From the NCBI GenBank assembly GCA_030867875.1, contig JAOWCC010000019.1:77776861-77840860 (forward strand): 64,000 nt of DNA. Direction: 5' to 3'. Every line of letters begins with the position of its first letter. Positions within the stretch are counted from its first letter, which is position 1. Source of the stretch: Actinernus sp. WN-2022 (Eukaryota > Cnidaria > Anthozoa > Actiniaria > Actinernidae). The position numbers were made by a program, and so were the translations under genes. Below the pieces are notes generated by a model that was not told where the DNA came from, ran no database searches, and saw nothing but the letters and a program-made list of their open reading frames with translations. This document shows positions 55,483 through 64,000 of the stretch, in pieces.

Positions 55483-56318
55483 ATATTCTTCATAACTGGT
55501 TTTGTTTAGTTGTTATCTCTATATTTATAATAATTCTATACACCATATATTCATTATATTTTAGAATTTGAATGTAATTTTCCTTCTCCCAAATACTGAT
55601 AACATACACAAAATGCGGGAAGAGGTCCTGATCTAGCAGATAACCACACACACAATTTATTATACTAACTAAACCTCAACATGTCATAATGTTGTAAAGT
55701 GAGGTCCAATACTAATTAAACCCAGAGATGCTATACAAGGATACCAAGTCTTTAGGATAAGGAACTCATTTTCTTTCATCCAAAGAGAAATATCATTTAT
55801 TGGTTTTTAAGATTAACTTTAACATAGGAGGGCCACAGGTTTATTAGGTTATGCTATTTTAATTAGTGCTTACCCTCGATAAATAAAGAGTTTATTATTA
55901 TTATCCCCAAACTCTGTCAATACACTAATTTTGATGTGATCTTTCTGTGATGGGGTTTATTTTGTAATTCGAAAAATTTACATACTGTCTTTTTTGTTTA
56001 TGAAATGGCTGATAGGTCTGGAGAAGAAGTCTACTATAATTCGTAACAATATTATTGAGGTGGAAATGTGGTTTAATTTTACTAGATTCACTTCTGCTAG
56101 GGAACCTGTTGCTTTAATTTGCTGTTGTTGTATATCAAGTCCTGTTTATCATAGTGAAGAAAATTTAGAAAAGGGGAATAGTGAAAATGTTAGCTGTTTA
56201 TCGAGAACTAGCTGGTTAAACATCATTTTAGTGAGTGTATAATTTGTAAATATTTTCTGAATCATGTAAAGTTTAAGCCAGAGTATTACTACTTCATTCT
56301 TCCATTTTCTGCCTTTAA

Positions 56319-56716
56319 AGGAAATCCTGGCTGTTGGAACAAGACCCATTAAATTGTTGGCAATATGGTCTTAGTTGAAAATATGTTGAAAAAATGAGAA
56401 AAAAACTATTTGTTTTTAAAAACATTGGACCGAGTACGAGCCATTTTGGGCATGGGCAGCACCATCTTGGATGTGATGATGTTTCATGGCGCAGTCCCTA
56501 TTGTCAGAAAACAACAGCTTTGGTTGTATAACAATGACCACCAAAAACATAATCAGGTCCAAGATGGCAGTGCCCGCAAAATTCAAGGCCTGTCTTGTAT
56601 CCAAATTAAAAAATAATATATATATTCCATTTTTTTCAACATAATATTTTCAACTGAGACCATCATTTTATTGCCAACAATTTAACTACAACTTACTGCA
56701 ACTGCCTGGGTTTCCT
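56319..56716. mobile_element. TTAA-flanked MITE (family M3)
   Basis: TTAA at 56315-56318 and 56717-56720. Ends AGGAAATCCTGGCTGTTGGA and ACTGCCTGGGTTTCCT are inverted; AAATTGTTGGCAATATGG and ATTGCCAACAATTTAAC pair inside, and CAGCACCATCTTGGA pairs TCCAAGATGGCAGTGC near the centre. Confidence 0.85.
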
Positions 56717-57069
56717 TTAAGATGGCTGTAAATAACCCTTCATTTTGGTCAAAAATTAATTTCTGGTACATTTTCCAAAAAAACCTTAACTTTAACTCAG
56801 GATATCATCATGTTCTTGCATTGTATGCATTAAAAATGATAATTCAATGCTTATTTAATATTTTTAATGAAATTTTCAGCAAAATTGTTGTTTATTTCAC
56901 ACAGCTGTTCTATACAATGAATTACAATTTTTTGGAATATTGCACATTTAGCTTGTTGCCATGGAAACACTGAATTAATCACTACCTTAAAACCAATATA
57001 AATTTAGAAATTCATAAAACTAATAATTCAGACGTTGCTAATTTGTATCTTCACTAAGGGTGCGATTGA

Positions 57070-57258
57070 CCGTATTCCGGAATAAGAATAGATGGAATAA
57101 TCTCTGGAAATAACTGGTTCAGGCACATTTTGCACTGTAAACTACACATGCTAGCTGACATGTGATATTCAGGATACATTTAGCATTCCAGTGACTAAAA
57201 AATCTCGATACAAGCGATTTGTAGTGATAATTCTGTGTATTCTTATTCCGGAATACAG
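57070..57258. repeat. MITE with ATTCCGGAATAAGAATA ends
   Basis: GTATTCCGGAATAAGAATA on the left is inverted as TATTCTTATTCCGGAATAC on the right. About 189 bp. Related to 38267-38405. Confidence 0.85.
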
Positions 57259-57892
57259 TTATCAGTGTTATCAGTGTTCAGAGCAAACAAGAATTTAGAC
57301 AGTTGCTATGGCAACAGTTTGTTGACATCGAAACAGTGTGACTGGATCCATTTCACCAAATACATTTTACAGTTTTACCAAAGTGAACTACACCATTTTG
57401 TACTACACCATTTAAATTTCAATATTTTTATGCCACCTATACTCAAATTCAAAATCTGAATACTAGAGGATGTTACACAACTTTGCATGTATATAATATA
57501 TAGTTTCATAAAATTTTTACTCCTGTGGAGTTTCAAATATAAAACAAACTGAAAAACCAACATTTGAATTAAAAATAAGTACCTAATTGTGTCACCAGAA
57601 TATAGGGTTAGTGCATGTGATTTTTTGCTCTTATAGATGGTATGATCTGTGTATGCACAACCTACAATCTCGGTCAATTTAGTTGAAAAATTAAGACCTT
57701 CCCTCCAGCCTATTCAATGCAGATACAATATTAAATCATGGTCCATTTCAGTGTGCCTACGCTCTCATCACTGAAATGGGGGGAGGGGGATTTTTTCCCC
57801 TACTCAATTTGACCGATATTGTAACTACAAGTACAATGTATTTGTGTTAGGGTCAACCTCCCTTCATGTAAACAGGCCCCTTAGGTGGTTAT

Positions 57893-58277
57893 AGACCCAT
57901 TCGAAAAATGGCTGCCGCTAATTTGCATAATTTTTATATTCAATATTTTCTGAAGAATGAACTAGCCTATGCGAAAGAGTGAGTTCGTGTTAGCAACATG
58001 TAGCTCTTCGATAATGGAAGAATGTATCCTTACAGAGCAATCAACGTTTGAAACTCTCAAGAAACACAAAAACGAGGCTAGTCAGTCCTGACGTCCTGAA
58101 TCTCATACAAAACTCTCTTATTTTAAACCTCAGTAACTTTGCAACACTTGGTGCTATGCTCTTTAAATTTTACAAACATGCTCATTTTTGCATGCTCTCT
58201 GAAGTGGCAGTATTTATTTTAGTGCCAACATTTCCTAACAACCCAAGTTTGGTGACACCATTTTTCGAATGGGTCTA
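57893..58277. mobile_element. MITE with TAGACCCATTCGAAAAATGG ends
   Basis: TAGACCCATTCGAAAAATGG on the left is exactly inverted as CCATTTTTCGAATGGGTCTA on the right. About 385 bp. The 114-codon frame across it is chance. Confidence 0.85.
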
Positions 58278-58362
58278 TATGTTGGTGGTTACATGTTGGT
58301 TTGATAAAAACAAAAATAACTTATCTGAGAAAATACTGGATACAAAGTTAAAAAAGCTGAAG

Positions 58363-58462
58363 CTTCCCAAACCCCCTCCCCCCATTCAATGATGGTTGTA
58401 AAAGAATTCCAGATTGAATGTGCAGCTAAACCAACATTGAAGGGGGAGAGGGGCTTCATTTA
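58363..58462. repeat. Hairpin MITE, family H3 copy 2
   Basis: GAAGCTTCCCAAACCCCCTC and CCATTCAATGATGGTTG pair with CAACATTGAAGGGGGAGAGG followed by GGCTTC. Related to 28801-28945. A poly-G run of about 13 follows at 58519. Confidence 0.65.
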
Positions 58463-58539
58463 AAGAATGCTCTCTAAAAGTGAGCAGTGTTCAGGGACTG
58501 CAGAGCGAAATTTCAAGGGGGGGGGGGGGGCGGCTAAAA

Positions 58540-59430
58540 TTGTCATTGAGCCAGTATGACCAAACTATAGTCTTAAACTGACTCAGAAATAACTAGGCAA
58601 AATAGCCCCATATTTGCTTTTCTTTACAAGTCAATAATGGGTGTAATTTGGGTTAGGTTTTTTTATTTCATTGCCAAGGGTTGGGCATGAAAGCCTTGTA
58701 GGGACATTGCGTCCTGTTGCTTTCTTACCTGAATGTATGGCAAATCTTTAAAAAACATAATAATAATTATTATTATTAAGGACTGCTGTATGTTAGACTA
58801 CTAAGTTAATAAAATGACTGAGATCACTGTTGTGTACATAATGCATAAAAATTATAATTATTTACACTGCACTGCTATTCTATAAAGAAAGAATATTACA
58901 TGGCTGTGCAGAGATATGGTGAATGTAACAGTTGTAATAGTGTGTACAGCAAATAAGTGTATTAATTCATCACAAGAAGATAAAAAAACATGCCCCATGG
59001 CCAGTTCCTGAAAGGCCGATTAAACTAACCCAGGGTTAAGAGCTAATCCTGGATTAAATTTTCTACTCCAGATTAGCTAATCCTATAGGTTAAAAAGCTG
59101 TTCCTGCAGGAAGGTCAATTTAACCCTACATTAACTAATCTAGGATTAACCTAACTAATCTAGGATAAGCCTAACAAAAATAGGTTTTACTGGGTTTGTC
59201 TATAAGTTGAGCTTGCTTGCTTGATGCCAAAGTATAATTACATTATTTGTATAGTACGTGATGTCACATGTGCGCATTGATGGCTTAAGATGGCCAAACT
59301 GGCCTGCTCCGGAACCCAATGGACGTTGATTCAATCCCTGCTGTGGCCAGAATTTTCTTTTCTCTCTCGTTATTTCCTACTATTTATTGTTTTTCTTTCT
59401 CTTCCATACTCTTTTTCAATAACAGTTGCA
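58540..59430. other. Intergenic; TAATCC/GGATTA-rich segment
   Basis: No gene seen. Between 59020 and 59165 words such as TAATCCTGGATTAA, TAATCTAGGATTAA and AACCCAGGGTTAA form several short inverted pairs. A weak B-box-like GATTCAATCCC occurs at about 59331 without a convincing head. Confidence 0.4.
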
Positions 59431-59436
59431 TAATTA

Positions 59437-59465
59437 TTACTCGGGCTGCCTGTGGCAGCGCCGAG
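59437..59465. repeat. Short GC hairpin
   Basis: ACTCGGGCTGCC and GGCAGCGCCGAGT pair around a TGT loop. I associate this word with a dispersed repeat that continues to the right. Confidence 0.55.
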
Positions 59466-59499
59466 TCTTAAAATGCAAGTGGTTATTATTATTTATTTT

Positions 59500-60950
59500 T
59501 TTGGTCCATGTCAGACGGCTTCAGCGCATGCGTTAAAGGTCAAATTCGAACCAATCAGATTGCACTGTGCTGGTCACGCAAACAAAGGTTAGATTTCCTC
59601 AGGCGCGCTCAGATAAGAAAATTCCAAGCTCAGACTAGGCGAGACAAGGAGATATCAATTTCAAATAGTCATTGTCAGAAATCTATTCCATCGTGGGCAA
59701 TGATGCAATACAACCTAAATTTGGGTCAGGTCCATGTTTTACGACAGAATAACCAGAGTCTTTCTACTGGATTCGGAGAGCTCGAGACATTATACAAGTC
59801 TGCTAATATGGGGAAAACTGAAACAAAAAATGAACTTTGACGGCAGAAACCCTCATATTTGAGCCAAGCGGAATATTTACATGATCCGCTAAGATTTTTA
59901 CAAATCTAATTAGTTAAGCAGATCGATGTATGCAGTGTATGCCAACTGAAATGCTGTGCTCGTTTTGTGGTTACGGCTCAGTGGGGCAACTACCCGAACA
60001 AGAAGCATGAACTGCCAGCAAAGAGAGAGGAAAACTGAAAGAGGAAATCCTTGTGAGAAATCGACGTACATATGAAGCTATATACGTTATCATCGACTAT
60101 ATGGGAGTCAAACATCGAGCTGCTATGAAACCGCTTGTGACAGTTTGTTTACGCACTTTCATGACAAACGAACGTTTCTACTTTCGACACAACTGTCGCT
60201 AAACTGTACGAAATCTCCAAGGATATATCCCTAATGTCCAAACTAAAGGGAAAAACTGAAAGAGGAAATCATTGTGACCAATCGACATAAATATGAAGCT
60301 CCAGAAGTAATTATTGAATACATGAGAACCCATAGAGAAAACCGATAATAATGAACACGGTATTAGTTTCACCGACATTTGTGGCGTAACTGAACTCGCA
60401 CTACAGCATAGCTTGAAATACTGTACGAAAACTCCCGTTTAAAAATTTCCTGATGCCGAAAGGACCGTAGCATTTAAACAAGATATCCTTCTGACCAATC
60501 GACATACATATTAAGCTGTGAAAGTATGTTTCCATTCCATAACAGCCGATAGTGCAAACTAGTAAACTGCCACTAGTAAATTGACCTTGCGAGTACTGAA
60601 CTTTCTAGCGTCAAATGCATGTGTTACGTTTCCAAACTTTAGGACAAGAAATCTTCCATAGCATGTTCTATTTTATTTACAGCTGAGAACTGTATTATTA
60701 AACATAAGAAATAAAACAATGGTGCCATTTGAAGAATTATATCATGTCAAAAGTGCAAACGAAGAAATATATATCTACGGACGCGAGCAGCTCGATCGTT
60801 TCACTTTGGTCAAACTCGGACTGTTTACGACTGGAACCTGCAGTTTTATCGGACCTGCAGACTAAATTGTAAACGTGTGGCCGTGTTCAGGCTAGTAAAT
60901 CTAGCTAGCTAACCACAGGAGGTAGCGAGCTTCTTTAGTCTGAACAGTTT
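59500..60950. repeat. Uncharacterised repeat region with about 225-bp diverged units
   Basis: AAAACTGAAAGAGGAAATC, TTGTGA..AATCGAC.TA.ATATGAAGCT recurs at about 60026, 60250 and, weaker, 60475. The 110-codon frame at 59508-59840 has no recognised domain. I assign no function. Confidence 0.45.
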
Positions 60951-60954
60951 TTCT

Positions 60955-63281
60955 GCGGACGGTACAAAGTGCAGGTTGCAGGTTGGGTGCAGGTTGACAG
61001 TTTTCGATTGATAAATGAAATATATCAATAGATAAATAAAATAAATAATAACTAGATAATATAAATAGATAAATAAAAAATATTAATTAATTAAATGAAA
61101 ATCGAACACAACAAACTCAGAAAATCGTGTGTATTTCCCTGGAATTGAATCGCACATCAACGAAACTTAAGCACAGCAACGTCTATACTCTAAACGAACA
61201 AAAGGTGTGTCAATCATATTATGTGACGTCATCGGTCACACGATTAAGCAATAAATCGTGTGTATTTACTGGGGTCAAAAGCGGAGTAGGTTAAAATTCG
61301 GAGCATTATCCTTCGCTGCAAGCTATTTTAGGTGATGAAATAGTTAACGTCATTTAGCGCCAGTGGCATGACGTAATTGCGGAAGTTGCCGGAGCTCGTT
61401 TAAAAGTGACTGGGATGCCTGTGTGATTCTCACGGTAGAGGCTCTAGGGATGTATATTTTTTCGTATATTTTTTCATTATTTTTTTATTAATTTTTCGGG
61501 TGTTCCGAGTGTGTTCCAGGTTTTATTCCGGGTATGTTCCGTGATGTGATTTGGAAGTAGAATGAGACATTGGATGTACTTTGTGAGGCCCAAATCAAAT
61601 CGCTAAGTACATTATATATGCAAACATGTAAAGGACCTTAATTGTTTATATAAAAGATCGACGTATCGCTATACTTGCACTTGACTGTTCATAAAATTCA
61701 AATTGAATGAATTAGGGCAAGAATTAAGGCTTCAAGCGACAAAGGACTTAATTGACAGCAAGCCCCCACGGCCGCCTCCGCCACGATTTACTGCTTAATC
61801 ACGTGACCGATGATGTCACATAATGATTGACACGCCTTGTTCGTTTAGAGTATAGACGTTGCTGTGCTAAGTTTCGTTGATGTGCGATTCAATTCCAGGG
61901 AAATACACCGCCAAAGTGCTCAATTGAAATTTCAACCAAAATATTAAAACTGTGCGAAAAACTGCTACTGACTGGTGTTTGGCGATCCTCGTTATCCATG
62001 ATGGCTCAATTGACGTACAATACACCCGGTAGTTGTCATCGATGACCTCGCTAGGTAGCCTGGAACTTCAAAGTATTCCACCGACCACTAGCTAGCTAAT
62101 CACCAGAGCAGAAAAACCGGACGGTACAAAGTGCAGGTTGCAGGTTGGGTGCAGGTTGGGTGCAGGTTGACAGTTTTCGATTGATAAATGAAATATATCA
62201 ATAGATAAATAAAATAAATAATATATTAGCTAATATAAATAGATAAATAAAATTAATTAATTAATTAAATGAAAGTCGACCCAAAAAAATCAATATGTCA
62301 GAAAATCGTGTGTATTTCCCTGGAATTGAATCGCACATCAACGAAACTTAGCACAGCAACGTCTATACTCTAAACGAACAAGGCGTGTCAATCATTATGT
62401 GACATCATCGGTCACGTGATTAAGCAGTAAATCGTGGCGGAGGCGGCCGTGGGGGCTTGCTGTCAATTAAGTCCTTTGTCGCTTGAAGCCTTAATTCTTG
62501 CCCTAATTCATTCAATTTGAATTTTATGAACAGTCAAGTGCAAGTATAGCGATACGTCGATCTTGTATATAAACAATTAAGGTCCTTTACATGTTTGCAT
62601 ATATAATGTACTTAGCGATTTGATTTGGGCCTCACAAAGTACATCCAATGTCTCATTCTACTTCCAAATCACATCACGGAACATACCCGGAATAAAACCT
62701 GGAACACACTCGGAACACCCGAAAAATTAATAAAAAAATAATGAAAAAATATACGAAAAAATATACATCCCTAGAGCCTCTACCGTGAGAATCACACAGG
62801 CATCCCAGTCACTTTTAAACGAGCTCCGGCAACTTCCGCAATTACGTCATGCCACTGGCGCTAAATGACGTTAACTATTTCATCACCTAAAATAGCTTGC
62901 AGCGAAGGATAATGCTCCGAATTTTAACCTACTCCGCTTTTGACCCCAGTAAATACACACGATTTATTGCTTAATCGTGTGACCGATGACGTCACATAAT
63001 ATGATTGACACACCTTTTGTTCGTTTAGAGTATAGACGTTGCTGTGCTTAAGTTTCGTTGATGTGCGATTCAATTCCAGGGAAATACACACGATTTTCTG
63101 AGTTTTTTGTGTTCGATTTTCATTTAATTAATTAATATTTTTTATTTATCTATTTATATTATCTAGTTATTATTTATTTTATTTATCTATTGATATATTT
63201 CATTTATCAATCGAAAACTGTCAACCTGCACCCAACCTGCAACCTGCACCCAACCTGCAACCTGCACTTTGTACCGTCCGC
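60955..63281. mobile_element. Giant nested foldback element (2.3 kb)
   Basis: Ends GCGGACGGTACAAAGTGCAG and CTGCACTTTGTACCGTCCGC are inverted. The arms (60955-61908 and 62325-63281) pair along about 950 bp with few changes, including GGTAGAGGCTCTAGGGATGT and ATGACGTAATTGCGGAAGTT. The 415-bp spacer holds a third terminus in direct orientation (GGACGGTACAAAGTGCAGGT at 62119), so the left end is duplicated. Next to each terminus are GGTTGCAGGTTGGGTGCA subrepeats, then ATAAATAAAATAAATAATA runs. No transposase frame is present, so it is non-autonomous. Family unknown. Confidence 0.88.
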
Positions 63282-64000
63282 GAAAAGAAAGTCCATGTTC
63301 AAGAGCTCTTTTTGCAAAGCGAATGGCTGTGGGAGACGATCAACCAGAAGCAATATCAATAGCCTCGGCGGTCAGGCGAGTTGCTTACGAGCGCGACTTC
63401 TCAAACCTCGAGTTCACGTGGTTCTCAAACTCACAAATCCATCCAATCTTCCACTTCCTCGAGGATAGAAAGATCTCCAAATCCCTTCCTTTGAATGGAT
63501 TACGAAGGTCTGTGTATATAGGCTATCGAAGAAGGGAATTTATTTTATTTCCCACGCTTCCCAGCGCGTCCTTGCATTGCCGTAAACAATAGGAAATGAA
63601 CAATCTGAAATCTACAATGTGTACCGTCTAGTGTTTCTCGGCCAATGGAAATCGATATGTAATTTATGCAAAATTATGTCGGAACACGATTAACTCATCC
63701 GTAGTACAGACCACCTTTTCCTTCCTTTGAAGGGATTACGGAGGTCTGTGTACAGGCTATTATCTCAGGCTTACATTGTAAATTCATTGCATGACAGAGC
63801 ACAATAGTTTCACTGCATGCCTTCCTTCATGTTAGTTGTTCTGTTATTGAGCCATTTGTACTTGTCCTGGCATTATATTCCTCATCTTATAGTAGCCTGT
63901 CAGCTGGCTTGGAACCTCTGCCAGAACCTCCTTGGCAAGTGCAGCTGAACTGAGCTGTGAGGAGGAAGACTGAAAGTATATGTAATGGGTTTATCTTATA
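63282..64000. other. Right edge, no assigned gene
   Basis: CCTTCCTTTGAATGGATTACGAAGGTCTGTGTA at 63485 region recurs diverged at 63720 (CTTTGAAGGGATTACGGAGG), spacing about 236 bp. The open frames at 63190-63592 overlap in two frames, begin inside the foldback end, and have no recognised domain. A missed exon cannot be excluded. Confidence 0.35.

Noticed and set aside
59508..59840. 110-codon plus-strand frame as a gene
   Set aside because: No recognised domain, no exon context, in a repeat region.
63190..63592. Overlapping frames of 92 and 107 codons at the right edge
   Set aside because: Both start inside the foldback terminus, overlap in different frames and have no domain; a real exon cannot be shown.

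Overview
This window is animal nuclear DNA, most likely from an anthozoan cnidarian such as a stony coral or sea anemone. It is AT-rich. It has short exons in kilobase introns with GT/AG junctions, many small foldback DNA elements, tRNA-derived SINE-like copies, LINE and Ty3 fragments and long satellite arrays. The phylum call is an inference from protein similarity and repeat content; I cannot name the species. No bacterial operon, CRISPR array or intact RNA gene is visible.

Three host genes can be built exon by exon with matching reading-frame phases. (1) Rhophilin (Rho-binding scaffold, BRO1 + PDZ), plus strand, 11 exons from 2045 to 22931; its 5' exons lie left of the window. (2) RABIF/MSS4 (Rab-binding zinc protein), minus strand, two exons at 49138-48965 and 45553-45311, complete. 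(3) An ABHD4/ABHD5-type alpha/beta hydrolase, plus strand, five coding exons from 50215 to 54621, complete (357 aa). RABIF and the hydrolase are head to head with about 1.08 kb between start codons, so they may share a promoter region. The three genes are not an operon. Their roles (Rho signalling, Rab exocytosis, lipid-droplet and phospholipid metabolism) are independent.

The rest is repeat-driven. 1-22.9 kb: rhophilin introns with LINE fragments, a tyrosine-recombinase pseudogene, TTAA-flanked hairpin elements and a 2.4 kb satellite with higher-order structure. 23-29 kb: intergenic SINE and hairpin copies. 29.6-37.6 kb: an 8 kb satellite of about 18 units of 434 bp. 38-41 kb: hairpins and a broken fragment resembling the N-terminal part of a Polinton/adintovirus-type DNA polymerase. 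41.1-44.6 kb: a decayed Ty3/gypsy pol split by a THAP-bearing DNA element. 45.3-54.6 kb: the two head-to-head genes. 54.6-64 kb: repeats ending in a 2.3 kb giant inverted repeat.

The most unusual items are a 58-nt rhophilin exon squeezed between a hairpin transposon and a satellite; the 434-bp satellite, whose unit contains a transposon-like palindrome; the nested giant foldback at 60955-63281; a near-perfect 477-bp palindrome in the RABIF intron; and retention of the nucleophile serine in an otherwise ABHD5-like protein.
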